A DNA stretch of 64,000 nt from Legionella maioricensis (GTDB lineage: Bacteria; Pseudomonadota; Gammaproteobacteria; Legionellales; Legionellaceae), in NCBI RefSeq assembly GCF_023618015.1, contig NZ_JAJKBJ010000008.1, positions 62,001 to 126,000 of the forward strand, written 5' to 3'. The translations under genes and the position numbers were made by a program. Below, piece by piece: positions 7,695 to 16,175 of this stretch; positions within the stretch are counted from its first letter, which is position 1, and each line of letters begins with the position of its first letter. The notes under the pieces were generated by a model, which was not told where the DNA came from, searched no databases, and saw only the letters and a program-made list of their open reading frames with translations.

Positions 7695-9018
7695 ACTCGT
7701 TTTTTTGACTTAAAACATCGAGTACATAGTCCCAAATTTTACCTGCTACATTAATTCCTTTCCCATCAGACGGATTGAGATGTAATTCAATGTAAGGGAA
7801 ACTATTATTTTCAATAATTCCAAATTGTTGCTTATGCCATGGAAGAGAAATATCCTGACAAATAAAATCAAGACCCGTAAGCGGTATATTGAGGATTTTA
7901 TGTGCTTTTTCCAATAATAGTTTGTTCTCAGGATGTATCAGATCGGTAACATCACTGATTTTTGCACCACTACTCATAGTAACTTTTTTTGCAATAAAGA
8001 TTTGTTGTCCCTTGTTTATTACCGTATTAAGAGCAACTCCCTGGGCTGACAAAATGTTTATCAAGTTGCTATTTGGAGTAATTTTATATGGATATTTACC
8101 ATGACCTTCTTTCCACGTAACTTTATTTTTTTTATCAATTAACTCTTGAAGTGTAGTTACACCATCGCCAACAATGCTCTCAGGTTGTCTCCTCACACAA
8201 GCGATTAATGAATCATTAATAATTAATGACCGATAAACATCCCCAGGTATGTGTTTTTCAACCAGCACGCGAAAATCAACTTGCTTTACTATGTTTATCG
8301 CTTTTTTTAATTCATTTGGAGTTTGAATAGTACATGAAGTGTGAATACTTAGAGATTCAGATAATGGCTTAACCACAAGAGGAAATCCCAATGAAATGCC
8401 ATAGTTGTAGGCTTTTTTGCTGGAAATAAAAACCCTCCCTAAGGGACAGGGAATTTGGCTATCTAATAATTTTTTCTTGAGGATCCATTTATTATCATAT
8501 TTAGTATCCTCATCAAAGCGTGTATTTTTTTGAGAAATAAGAGAGATTGGAGTCTGTATGAAATAATATTTTTTCCTATTGTAGACCAACTTAAAATACA
8601 GAGTATGCAAGTTAGATTCCTTAAAATTATACAGCTCTAGCCCTCTTTTTTGTGCTTCATCCCAAAATGCAAGGACACTGTTATTGAATTGTTTCCTATC
8701 AATGGTCTGAGTCTTGGTATATAGTTTTAGTTTTTGAAAAATATTAATGACCAACTGATTTAATAGGTTATTGAATCGTAAAAAATCATGCTCTGATAGG
8801 AGAAAGAGTTTAGATAAAAGATAGATAAATGGATTGAATATAAAATAATGGAATAAATTAAAAAATTTTCTTCGAAAATGAGAACGTTTTTCGGGATAGC
8901 AATGCTCACAATGTTTATTGTCCATATATGCTGTGGGAACCGGTTTTAATGATTTGCAAATGTCACGTGAAGATTTGATTTCTTTATGTTCATCAAAATT
9001 TTTAACATAAGCGCTCAT
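7693..9018 (-). CDS. ATP-grasp ligase, cyanophycin-synthetase/RimK-like
   Basis: The protein has 441 residues. The C-terminal 270 residues form an ATP-grasp domain: GFPLVVKPLSES, then VLVEKHIPGDVYRSLIIN (lid and nucleotide-binding strand), and near the end GLDFICQDI and IIENNSFPYIELHLNPSDG, where acidic and Asn residues bind Mg-ATP. The latter resembles the cyanophycin-synthetase central domain, which joins amino acids to a peptide. The N-terminal 140 residues include a CEHCYPE segment and a hydrophobic stretch (FNLFHYFIFNPFIYLLSKLF) that may be membrane-associated. It probably makes a peptide or amino-acid conjugate of unknown identity. It has its own RstA-box-like promoter and is divergent from rstA. 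Confidence 0.75.
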   Translation of the reverse strand: MSAYVKNFDEHKEIKSSRDICKSLKPVPTAYMDNKHCEHCYPEKRSHFRRKFFNLFHYFIFNPFIYLLSKLFLLSEHDFLRFNNLLNQLVINIFQKLKLYTKTQTIDRKQFNNSVLAFWDEAQKRGLELYNFKESNLHTLYFKLVYNRKKYYFIQTPISLISQKNTRFDEDTKYDNKWILKKKLLDSQIPCPLGRVFISSKKAYNYGISLGFPLVVKPLSESLSIHTSCTIQTPNELKKAINIVKQVDFRVLVEKHIPGDVYRSLIINDSLIACVRRQPESIVGDGVTTLQELIDKKNKVTWKEGHGKYPYKITPNSNLINILSAQGVALNTVINKGQQIFIAKKVTMSSGAKISDVTDLIHPENKLLLEKAHKILNIPLTGLDFICQDISLPWHKQQFGIIENNSFPYIELHLNPSDGKGINVAGKIWDYVLDVLSQKNE

Positions 9019-9051
9019 AATTTATCTCCACAGATTCGCCCATTAGCTATC

Positions 9052-9093
9052 ATTATATCGAGTTAAAACAGATCAATTGTATATAAAATGTAC
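9052..9093 (-). promoter_or_regulatory. RstA-box-like element and -10 of the ATP-grasp gene
   Basis: The same 20-mer as at 7663-7682 is present at 9093-9074 on the minus strand, with TATAAT at 9057-9052 after exactly 16 nt. The ATG follows 33 bp downstream, behind a GGAG Shine-Dalgarno. The site lies in the 191-bp divergent gap between this gene and rstA, so it could also influence rstA expression. Confidence 0.7.
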
Positions 9094-9209
9094 GGATGCA
9101 CCGTGTGTTTGCTTACCTACTGATATCTATGTAACACTGAACTTAAAAATCAATTCAGACTAAATTTGTTTAGAGAGTTTTCTTATTTAAAGAGGCTTAG
9201 ACAGAACGA

Positions 9210-9902
9210 ATGAAAGATAAATCAATATTGCTTGTAGAAGATAACGTTAAGTTAGCCAATTACCTCAAAGAAAGCTTACAAGAAGCAGGTTATGATGTTT
9301 CTATTGAAAAACGTGGTGATAGAGCGGTCTATCGCATCATTCGTGAGCAACCGTGCCTAGTAATATTAGATATAATGCTTCCTGGCATGAATGGTGATCA
9401 AATATGCCATACCATTAGAGATGAGTATTTGGGGAAAATACTCATGCTAACAGCAATTAATGATATTGAAAGTGAAGTATCCTCTTTAAATTTAGGAGCA
9501 GATGACTACTTAACTAAACCTGTTGCAGACGAGGTTTTGAAAGCAAGAATAGAGGCATTGTTACGTCGACCCAATTTAGTTAATAATCAAAATCAATTTC
9601 AATTTGGCAATTTTTCTATCAATTTTAGTACTAAGAGTGTTCATCTCTTTGATGAAGAAATTTCAATAAGTACCAGTGACTTTGAAATGCTTGCTTTGTT
9701 GGTTAAGAACCATGATAGGTTGCTAAGTCGAGATAGCATTATGTATGCTCTTTCTGGGCATGAATATGATGGGGTTGATAGAGGTATCGATTTAAAAATA
9801 TCACGTTTAAGAAAAGCATTGAATGATAATAATAAAAAGCCCTATCGTATAAAAACAATTCATAAAAAAGGATATGTATTTGTATCAGCGGCTTGGGAAT
9901 AA
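9210..9902 (+). CDS. rstA: RstA-like OmpR-family response regulator
   Basis: The protein has 230 residues. The receiver (1-115) has the acidic pair VEDN, phospho-acceptor LDIMLPGMNG, LTA switch and TKP lysine. The OmpR/PhoB winged helix (130-230) ends RIKTIHKKGYVF...AWE. Compared from memory with E. coli RstA, the match runs end to end, including SRDSIMYAL.G.EYDG.DR..D..ISRLRK and the C-terminal AWE. It is most likely phosphorylated by the RstB-like kinase encoded at 11969-13573. E. coli RstA binds tandem TACA half-sites, and three such boxes occur around this gene, so local target genes can be proposed. The kinase gene is separated from it by the ankyrin gene, which is unusual for this pair. 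Confidence 0.85.
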   Translation: MKDKSILLVEDNVKLANYLKESLQEAGYDVSIEKRGDRAVYRIIREQPCLVILDIMLPGMNGDQICHTIRDEYLGKILMLTAINDIESEVSSLNLGADDYLTKPVADEVLKARIEALLRRPNLVNNQNQFQFGNFSINFSTKSVHLFDEEISISTSDFEMLALLVKNHDRLLSRDSIMYALSGHEYDGVDRGIDLKISRLRKALNDNNKKPYRIKTIHKKGYVFVSAAWE

Positions 9903-10064
9903 ATACTGATCACAGCCACCGATCTTATGTAAGACTTATGAAAAATAGTAAAAAATTCTTTTGCCTCGACCTTGAGATTTTTCGTCCAGTGATGAAAGCT
10001 TCACCAAATATATCGCAAATCTATAATCATTTACCCTCGACAAAAGTATCATTTTAGAACGTTT

Positions 10065-10106
10065 GTACAATATATATACATTTGAGCTGAGTGTTTTTGA
10101 TAAAAT
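10065..10106 (+). promoter_or_regulatory. RstA-box-like element and -10 of the ankyrin gene
   Basis: GTACAATATATATACATTTG (10065-10084) differs from the two minus-strand copies at only three positions and keeps the TACA units 11 bp apart. TAAAAT (10101-10106) follows after the same 16 nt. The gene starts 35 bp further on. The rest of the 239-bp gap after rstA shows nothing notable. Confidence 0.65.
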
Positions 10107-10141
10107 CAACCTATTATTTTAAGTAATAGTCGAGATGAGCC

Positions 10142-11965
10142 ATGAAAGACGCTGCAATAGAAATCTTAATATATAAACCAGATCCAGATCATCCACTGCC
10201 TGAAAATCAGAGAGGTGTGGTGATAAATCCTCACTTAAAACAACGGTTCAAGCAATTTGTTCCAATTGGCGTCTATTTAGAAGGCTCTGATTTGAAGTAT
10301 TATTTTTTCGATCAGTGTGATAAATCCCCAAAAATCTATAGTAGTTTGGATGAACTCAAACGAGACTTACCGGAAGAACTAGACAATATATTTGAGAAGA
10401 ACCCAAAATTATTTATTATGGGCCATGCTGGTGGTGGCGAATATGGTATGGGTAATTGCCATGGCCCAAGTGAGCAGTTATATGATGATAATTTTGATAA
10501 TTTATTACATGGTTTTAAACGAGCATTGCCCGCACATCATGGTGAAGTTTTTGTGACTTTAGAAGGTTGTAATACAGACAATCAACTTAATGCTGCAGCA
10601 AACTCACAGGAAAAAACATTTTTAGAAAGAGTATCAGTGAAACATCCAGAAATCACGTTTGGTGGAACTGGACCATGGAATGCGCAAGATGTACAGACCG
10701 GCTTCCGATCCCTTTCGCCGGCATCCCCTATCACATCGATGGCAGGAAATATTTGGAAGGCTGGAAACAGTGTTATTTTTCATCATGGTGAATATCAAGT
10801 TGCCGTTCGAAAATCTTTATTTGCCTCAACACAAACAGCTAAAGAATTAAAAGTGAACACCATAGAATATGCACGTGCAATGCTAGGTAAAGACGGTAGC
10901 GATGAACTGATAGCAAAAATCGCTTTAAATCGAGATATTCTAAACATTCAAGATTTAAAGAAAATTGAGGGTTTTCCAGAATTGCGATTTGAAGGAGAAG
11001 ATGTTTCAAAGTTTGTTGAACAGGAAAATCAAATATTAGGTAAAGAACAAGAAAATTATTTAACACGTGTCCGTCATATCTTAGGTCGGGCGGACCCTAT
11101 AGAACAACTGACAGATAGAGAGGTACTAGAACTTCTCTTAGGTTTAAAAGAACCTTCTGTATTTAAAGGTCATGAAGACTTGCTAGAGTCAATTCTAGCT
11201 AATAAGGCTTTGTTAAACCTGGCAATGGTAAGTTGTGGAAAAGTCCTTATTGGTGGCCCAAGTAATGATAGCGTCATTGCTTTATTATTAAAACATGGCG
11301 CTGATATTAATAGTGCTGATAAAAAAGGCATGACGGCTTTGCACTATGCGGTACAGAATTTTTATAATTATAGAAAAGAGCCGTTACATCTCATTAAAAA
11401 GTTATTAGAGTGTGGTGCTAGTCTTGAAGTGCGAAATGAAAAAGGACAGACTCCTATCGAGACAGCGCAAGATCATAGCAAAGATGGAAGAGTAACTGCT
11501 AGTGATAAGCTTCTCGCATCTTTGAAATCTAGCAATTCGCCACCAACTCCCATAGAACTAAAACAATCTGTTAGACAAATATTTCAGATGAGTCAACACA
11601 AGGCTGATGAACTACTTTCATTACCTATTGCGAAACGTGAATATAGCAAATGCAGTGAAGGCACTCTTTATATTCCTGAAGATGTAGTGGAAAAATTGCA
11701 TGGAATCTTGCAATCTGCAACGGGGAGTAATGAACTATTATCGGCGTTTGAATCAGAGCTTAGTGTGGTTATCAGCGCTCTTGAAAAAGGCATTGGAACT
11801 GGAGAAGCGATTGATGGTGAGGAAGATGAATTTATCCCCAAACGTTTTGAAAATGCAAAACTCCAGTTAACAGCGGTTATCGACTCACTGGTTGGGATGA
11901 AACAAGAGATGGATACTTCAAAAGATGCTACAGTTGAGGACCAACTTCCAAAACTAAAATCTTAA
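10142..11965 (+). CDS. Large ankyrin protein with caspase-like His-Cys segment, candidate effector
   Basis: The protein has 607 residues. The N-terminal 230 residues carry KLFIMGHAGGGEYG (His95) and, 48 residues later, VFVTLEGCNTDN (Cys143). A hydrophobic strand ending in His-Gly-like and a second strand ending in Gly-Cys is the arrangement seen in clan CD cysteine proteases, so a protease fold is possible. Ankyrin repeats follow at about 375-455 (DSVIALLLKHGADINSADKKG, TALHYAV), then a helical C-terminal region. No signal peptide or membrane segment is visible. Ankyrin proteins of Legionella are often Dot/Icm effectors. It has its own RstA-like promoter and converges on rstB with 3 bp between stops. 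Protease activity is inferred only from the two motifs. Confidence 0.7.
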   Translation: MKDAAIEILIYKPDPDHPLPENQRGVVINPHLKQRFKQFVPIGVYLEGSDLKYYFFDQCDKSPKIYSSLDELKRDLPEELDNIFEKNPKLFIMGHAGGGEYGMGNCHGPSEQLYDDNFDNLLHGFKRALPAHHGEVFVTLEGCNTDNQLNAAANSQEKTFLERVSVKHPEITFGGTGPWNAQDVQTGFRSLSPASPITSMAGNIWKAGNSVIFHHGEYQVAVRKSLFASTQTAKELKVNTIEYARAMLGKDGSDELIAKIALNRDILNIQDLKKIEGFPELRFEGEDVSKFVEQENQILGKEQENYLTRVRHILGRADPIEQLTDREVLELLLGLKEPSVFKGHEDLLESILANKALLNLAMVSCGKVLIGGPSNDSVIALLLKHGADINSADKKGMTALHYAVQNFYNYRKEPLHLIKKLLECGASLEVRNEKGQTPIETAQDHSKDGRVTASDKLLASLKSSNSPPTPIELKQSVRQIFQMSQHKADELLSLPIAKREYSKCSEGTLYIPEDVVEKLHGILQSATGSNELLSAFESELSVVISALEKGIGTGEAIDGEEDEFIPKRFENAKLQLTAVIDSLVGMKQEMDTSKDATVEDQLPKLKS

Positions 11966-11968
11966 TCA

Positions 11969-13573
11969 TTAGGAATATATTGGAAGTACTATGGTGAATC
12001 GAGCACCTTTTAATATCGGTGATTGTGTAGACATGACCTTTCCTCCGTGGAGATTAACAACTTTTTTAACAATAGCTAATCCTAACCCAATATGTTTATC
12101 TCCAATTCCTGCGTCTTCAGCAATTGTATATTCAGAAAAAATGTCATCCGCACCCTCCTCCGGCAAGCCTGGGCCATCATCGTCTACGTGAAGTAAAATA
12201 TGACTATTATCCAGCGAAATGGTTAAAGAAATAGTGTGCTCTGCAAATTTCATGGCATTTGTAATCAAATTGGTAACAGCGTGTTTTAAAATATTTTCAT
12301 CTATGTATGCTTTCAAAGAATTTAACTCATTAGAATGAAATGTAATTTCAAATGTTGAGGAAGAATAAGACTCTAATAACTTTCTTAACCATACTATTAT
12401 ATCGGTCTCAGACTGTTTTAATTTCAATTCGTTTGCATGCATTTTTGAGTAAATCAAAAAAGTGCTGACGAGCCGATTCATATCTGCAATATCTTCTTGT
12501 ATGCTGTTTATCTGTTTATTGAGCAATGCATCTTCAGCGTTTTTCCTTTTGATACTATCCGTCGCCATTTGTATGGTTGACAAAGGGGTCCTAATTTCAT
12601 GCGCGACAAACCGGCACAATTGTTTATGTGATTCAATCAGTTCTTTTAATTGCTCACCCATTTGGATGATATTCCTATACAGCCCATACAAAACAGAGGT
12701 AGCACCTATTTTCCGATGAAAATCAAAGTTCCCTTGACTGAAATTTTTAGTTATCTGATACACCTTTTTCATATTTCTAACAAAAAGCAATGAAAATAAG
12801 GCAATAAGACAAAGGGATATAAAAAAGAAAGTTCCTATAAAATAATACATAACATCGCTGATTCTTGCCATAACTGGTAGATAGCTTAGTGGGCCAATTT
12901 TGAGTATTCCACCACTAAAACTATAATAGAGAATAACAATTTGTGACGAGTTTTTATTGGTTTCAAATACTAGACGCTTTGTTGATAAAGAATTAATTAT
13001 ATTACCTGGTAAGTATTTACTTTTAGTTTTATAAACATGAAGAGGGAAACCATATATTTTTTCTAAATGTAATAGTTCATTACTCCAGGTATTTTTTGAT
13101 TTTGATAATAAATGTTGAACGATTTGTTTTAAAACAGGATTCATATAATTAAAAATAATTTCGCCAGGATCTGAAAAATTGTAAGCTAATGCATATGGGG
13201 TATTACCAATTTTTTTATACGCAGTATGTTCTACAATGACCTCGTTTAGAAATTGATAGGTTGTACCTGATAAAAAAATGATTTCACCATTATTTAATTG
13301 ATTATTCTGCACCAGGGTGAGTTTTAGACTGTCGATTGCTATAAGATGAATAACATTATCTGTTTTCTTCTTTATTATCGCATCCCAGTTTGATTTCGGG
13401 TTATTAATTAACTCTTTTTCTAAACTAATTAAAAGCCCTTGCGAGGTCGTTTTTCCAGCATTAACAACTATCTTTGTCTCAACTGACTTTAAATATTTAA
13501 AAAATGCCAAAACAAGAATTAAAAAAATCACAAAGAACGCAGTCAAAATTTTAATATAAATATTAAATTTCAT
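11969..13573 (-). CDS. rstB: RstB-like sensor histidine kinase
   Basis: The protein has 534 residues. TM1 is at about 7-27, a periplasmic domain spans about 30-230, and TM2 is at about 235-262. HAMP, DHp (FVAHEIRTPLSTIQMA, with the phospho-His) and HATPase (NLITNAMKFA, DDDGPGLPEEG, GLGLAIVKKVV) follow. The periplasmic part has NGEIIFLSGTTYQFLNEV....Y..IGNTPYALAY, matching the layout of E. coli RstB (GGEIVALDDQYTFLQ...). It should phosphorylate the RstA-like regulator at 9210. It appears to be the last gene of an operon with DUF167, cupin, nucleotidyltransferase and a 33-codon ORF that overlaps its start. Confidence 0.85.
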   Translation of the reverse strand: MKFNIYIKILTAFFVIFLILVLAFFKYLKSVETKIVVNAGKTTSQGLLISLEKELINNPKSNWDAIIKKKTDNVIHLIAIDSLKLTLVQNNQLNNGEIIFLSGTTYQFLNEVIVEHTAYKKIGNTPYALAYNFSDPGEIIFNYMNPVLKQIVQHLLSKSKNTWSNELLHLEKIYGFPLHVYKTKSKYLPGNIINSLSTKRLVFETNKNSSQIVILYYSFSGGILKIGPLSYLPVMARISDVMYYFIGTFFFISLCLIALFSLLFVRNMKKVYQITKNFSQGNFDFHRKIGATSVLYGLYRNIIQMGEQLKELIESHKQLCRFVAHEIRTPLSTIQMATDSIKRKNAEDALLNKQINSIQEDIADMNRLVSTFLIYSKMHANELKLKQSETDIIVWLRKLLESYSSSTFEITFHSNELNSLKAYIDENILKHAVTNLITNAMKFAEHTISLTISLDNSHILLHVDDDGPGLPEEGADDIFSEYTIAEDAGIGDKHIGLGLAIVKKVVNLHGGKVMSTQSPILKGARFTIVLPIYS

Positions 13574-13664
13574 TACTAGGCACTCTAAATAAAAATAATA
13601 GATGCCTTTTCACAAGAAAGTACTCTGGATTATCTTTGATAATTTCAATATCTAATTCTGGCAT
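13563..13664 (-). CDS. 33-codon ORF overlapping the rstB start, possible coupling peptide
   Basis: Starting at 13664 behind TAGGAT, this frame encodes MPELDIEII...FLFRVPSNEI and stops at 13563, overlapping the first codons of rstB by 11 bp. rstB itself has no good Shine-Dalgarno, so its translation is plausibly coupled to this short frame. The upstream nucleotidyltransferase ends 7 bp before it. The peptide is basic and hydrophobic in its second half and matches nothing I recognise. Confidence 0.45.
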   Translation of the reverse strand: MPELDIEIIKDNPEYFLVKRHLLFLFRVPSNEI

Positions 13665-13671
13665 AATTATC

Positions 13672-14328
13672 CTACGTTTTGTCTATCTTTATAACTCTTG
13701 TAATTAGCCTATTTAAGGCATCCAAATTATCGATATTCGTTATGGCCTCATCAAATAATGATAAAGTCTCTGGATCGTGTGTTTCTAAATACTTGAATGC
13801 TTTTTTTGGACCTTGATAACGCAATTCTTTGAATACAAAATAATCCTCTAGAATTGTGAAGATTGACCAAATATGGCGATATTTTCCTTCTAAATCTCTA
13901 GTATACGCCCTTGCCAGCATTTTTTGATACCACACTCTACGTGCTGTAATTTCATCAGGAGGGAGGGACTCAGGCAATATTAAAAAAGCAGAGAGTTTTT
14001 TTAATAACTCTGTGCCAAAATGAGCTTTTTCAAGAACAACGATGCCATCTGACATACATAAATGTTCATCAGAAATTGAATCAAAAGCATTCTCAGGATA
14101 AACAAAAATATCATGATAAACTTGATGTGCTTCATCAAAGTGTGCTATTCGTTGCTTATCTCCTTTTTCCCTAATCCCTGCAACATCATAATCACTGGTT
14201 ACTGCGAAGTCTCCTCGTGCGCGCGAGCCATATAAAATAATTGTATGGCAATGATGTAAAGATATTAATTCATCAACAATGAATTGCAGAACAGCATCAT
14301 TTTCTAATGATATTTTCTTTTGTGTCAT
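13672..14328 (-). CDS. Pol-beta-fold nucleotidyltransferase
   Basis: The protein has 218 residues. GSRARGDFAVTSDYDVAGI is the N-terminal NTase motif, with DIFVYP following as the third-acid strand. The C-terminal half (residues 125-215) is helical and has the ARRVWYQKMLARAYTRDLEGKYRH pattern of nucleotidyltransferases with a helical substrate-binding domain. The substrate is unknown: an aminoglycoside, a protein, or tRNA-like molecules. It lies directly after the cupin gene (4 bp) and upstream of rstB, in the same operon. No HEPN partner is adjacent. Confidence 0.8.
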   Translation of the reverse strand: MTQKKISLENDAVLQFIVDELISLHHCHTIILYGSRARGDFAVTSDYDVAGIREKGDKQRIAHFDEAHQVYHDIFVYPENAFDSISDEHLCMSDGIVVLEKAHFGTELLKKLSAFLILPESLPPDEITARRVWYQKMLARAYTRDLEGKYRHIWSIFTILEDYFVFKELRYQGPKKAFKYLETHDPETLSLFDEAITNIDNLDALNRLITRVIKIDKT

Positions 14329-14332
14329 TCCC

Positions 14333-14635
14333 TTACCTTCTTATTTTGTAACCATAATACCAACGGCTTCCTGTGGTGGAACTGGTTTGAACCGTATGAT
14401 CTACTCCTGCTGGAATCAATACTTCTTCTCCAATAGCAGGTTTTAACGTTTTATTGCCCACGGTTAAAATAACTTCACCTTCAAGCAACATGAATAACTC
14501 ATCCGTTTCATGCCTAAAATCCTTCCAAATTTGACCTGGGGGATCTTCCCAAAGCTCAAAACTAAAGCCACGAGAGCGCCAATTGTTCTCAATTATTGTT
14601 GTATCCAGCATTTTAGGCTTATTATTTAAAATCAT
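14333..14635 (-). CDS. Small single-domain cupin
   Basis: The 100 residues form one beta-barrel with cupin motif 1 in the form RHETDELFMLLEGEVIL and motif 2 in PAGVDHTVQT. The metal ligands His, Glu and a second His are in their usual places. Such small cupins bind a metal and either isomerise small molecules or act as sensors, and the substrate cannot be told here. The start codon overlaps the DUF167 stop by 4 bp (ATGA), and the nucleotidyltransferase follows after 4 bp, so these genes are one operon. Confidence 0.85.
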   Translation of the reverse strand: MILNNKPKMLDTTIIENNWRSRGFSFELWEDPPGQIWKDFRHETDELFMLLEGEVILTVGNKTLKPAIGEEVLIPAGVDHTVQTSSTTGSRWYYGYKIRR

Positions 14636-14934
14636 TCTTTAATTTTACACCACTGAAGAGCATCAACACCACAACCAATGACTTCAATGATCTTGTGTCG
14701 AGACTTAAGGCCTCTCTTTATTTTAATTTGACTTTTAGGGACTTTGAATAAGACAGACAGGTATCGCACTAATTCCATGTTGGCTTTATCTTCAATAGAA
14801 GGTGCCGCGATTTTTATCTTTAGTTCCTCTCCAACAGCACCTACTACTTGATTGCATTTGGCACCGGGTTGAATAAGCAAACTAAGAATTAATCCATTAT
14901 CCTTTTGTTTATACCACGGATATAGGTAAATCAT
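14632..14934 (-). CDS. DUF167 (YggU) family protein
   Basis: The 100 residues carry the YggU pattern: ILSLLIQPGAKCNQVVG near the N-terminus, LKIKIAAPSIEDKANMELVRYLSVLFKVPKSQIKIKRGLKSRHKIIEV through the centre and GVDALQW at the end. This is a small alpha/beta protein widespread in bacteria with no agreed function. A decayed copy of its 3' end lies at 6523-6590. It is the first gene of the operon that ends with rstB. Confidence 0.9.
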   Translation of the reverse strand: MIYLYPWYKQKDNGLILSLLIQPGAKCNQVVGAVGEELKIKIAAPSIEDKANMELVRYLSVLFKVPKSQIKIKRGLKSRHKIIEVIGCGVDALQWCKIKE

Positions 14935-15033
14935 CTTACTGTTCCATTATTTTATCCTGCTTTTACTATTCTATTGAGACTCGCTTTTTTATGTATAATA
15001 TTCTCTTGGTAACTATTTAAAGGGAAGTTTTTT

Positions 15034-15081
15034 ATGTTAAGTAAGACTTATATTTTTCTCGTCATTTTTTATGCATTTTAA
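15034..15081 (+). CDS. 15-codon leader ORF upstream of a phosphotransferase
   Basis: ATG at 15034 follows AGGGA at a good distance and the frame reads MLSKTYIFLVIFYAF before TAA at 15079. GGAAGTT (15023-15029) can pair with AACTTCC (15080-15086), so its ribosome-binding site could be sequestered by sequence just before the phosphotransferase ATG, which itself lacks a Shine-Dalgarno. The layout is that of a translational leader, as known from some resistance genes. It could also be chance. Confidence 0.35.
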   Translation: MLSKTYIFLVIFYAF

Positions 15082-15090
15082 CTTCCAAAA

Positions 15091-16068
15091 ATGAATAATC
15101 TACTACCACTTTTCAAATGGGGAACCGATTACCTGGTTTCTAATGGCTACTCAATAGAGCACTCACCAGAAATTGTATTGTCAACACCGTGGTCTCATGT
15201 GATCCGATTTGCAACATCAACAGAGAATTTTTATTTAAAACAAACACCACCCTCTCTTTTTCTATCTAATGAGCCCAAAATCATTCGAGTATTGTCATCC
15301 CAATTCCATGCCAATGTGCCCGATATAATTGAAATTAATGAGGATTTACATTGTTTTCTAATGAGGGATGCGGGTATTTCTTTGCGTCAAACGCTTAAAA
15401 CCAACTTCAAGCCAAAGCTATTATGCGAAGCAATAAAGCAATATGCCACAATCCAACTCAGCGCAGAAGAATGTATCGCGACATTTCTCAAACTAGGCGT
15501 ACCTGATTGGCGATTAAATCAATTACCCTTTCTTTATGATCACATGTTAAAGCAAACTGCTTTTTTAAAAGCAGAGGGTCTAACGGATAAAGAATTGCAA
15601 ACATTACACAGTCTAAGTCCGAAATTTTCAGCGCAGTGCAAATTATTAGCAAGCTTTAGGATTCCTGAAACCATAGGTTATCACGATTTTCATGATAAGA
15701 ATGTTCTTCTTGATCCAATTACTAAAAGAATGACGTTTGTTGATTGGGGAGAGACCGCGATCATTCATCCATTTTTTTCGTTACATACCTGTCTAGAACA
15801 ATCGATTACTCACTATGGAGTAACAGAAGGTGATTCAACATACCAGAAACTTCAAGATGCTTGCCTCGAAAAATGGTTAGGATTAGCGACAAAGGAACAG
15901 CTATCAAGTGCGTTCCTTTTAGCCAAACAAATCCGGCTGTTTTGGAATATACTCGCATCTAATCAGTTTATGCTAAGTGTTGATCGACAGGCCTACCAAG
16001 CCTATTATCCCAATCAGAATAGCCCGATCGCAGGTGGCTTTAAAGCGTTTCTTGAGGGCATGCATTAA
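15091..16068 (+). CDS. APH/choline-kinase-like phosphotransferase, paralogue 1
   Basis: This 325-residue kinase-like protein has an N-lobe (FYLKQTPPSLFL with the ATP lysine), a hinge with LHCFLMRDAGISL, the catalytic loop GYHDFHDKNVLL and the metal loop FVDWGETAI. The 318-residue protein at 24586-25542 is its paralogue along its whole length, with shared strings such as LHCFLM.DAGISL and LGVPDWRL.QLP. Family members phosphorylate aminoglycosides, choline or other small alcohols. The substrate is unknown. A short leader ORF with a possible stem lies immediately upstream. Confidence 0.8.
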   Translation: MNNLLPLFKWGTDYLVSNGYSIEHSPEIVLSTPWSHVIRFATSTENFYLKQTPPSLFLSNEPKIIRVLSSQFHANVPDIIEINEDLHCFLMRDAGISLRQTLKTNFKPKLLCEAIKQYATIQLSAEECIATFLKLGVPDWRLNQLPFLYDHMLKQTAFLKAEGLTDKELQTLHSLSPKFSAQCKLLASFRIPETIGYHDFHDKNVLLDPITKRMTFVDWGETAIIHPFFSLHTCLEQSITHYGVTEGDSTYQKLQDACLEKWLGLATKEQLSSAFLLAKQIRLFWNILASNQFMLSVDRQAYQAYYPNQNSPIAGGFKAFLEGMH

Positions 16069-16175
16069 ACCCAAGGTTTGTTGCTATTAGAATAATCATA
16101 ATAAGCAAATTATTAGTTCTATAAGTATTCATGATACACTACTGACATGATTTGGCAGCAGTATTTATTACAATA

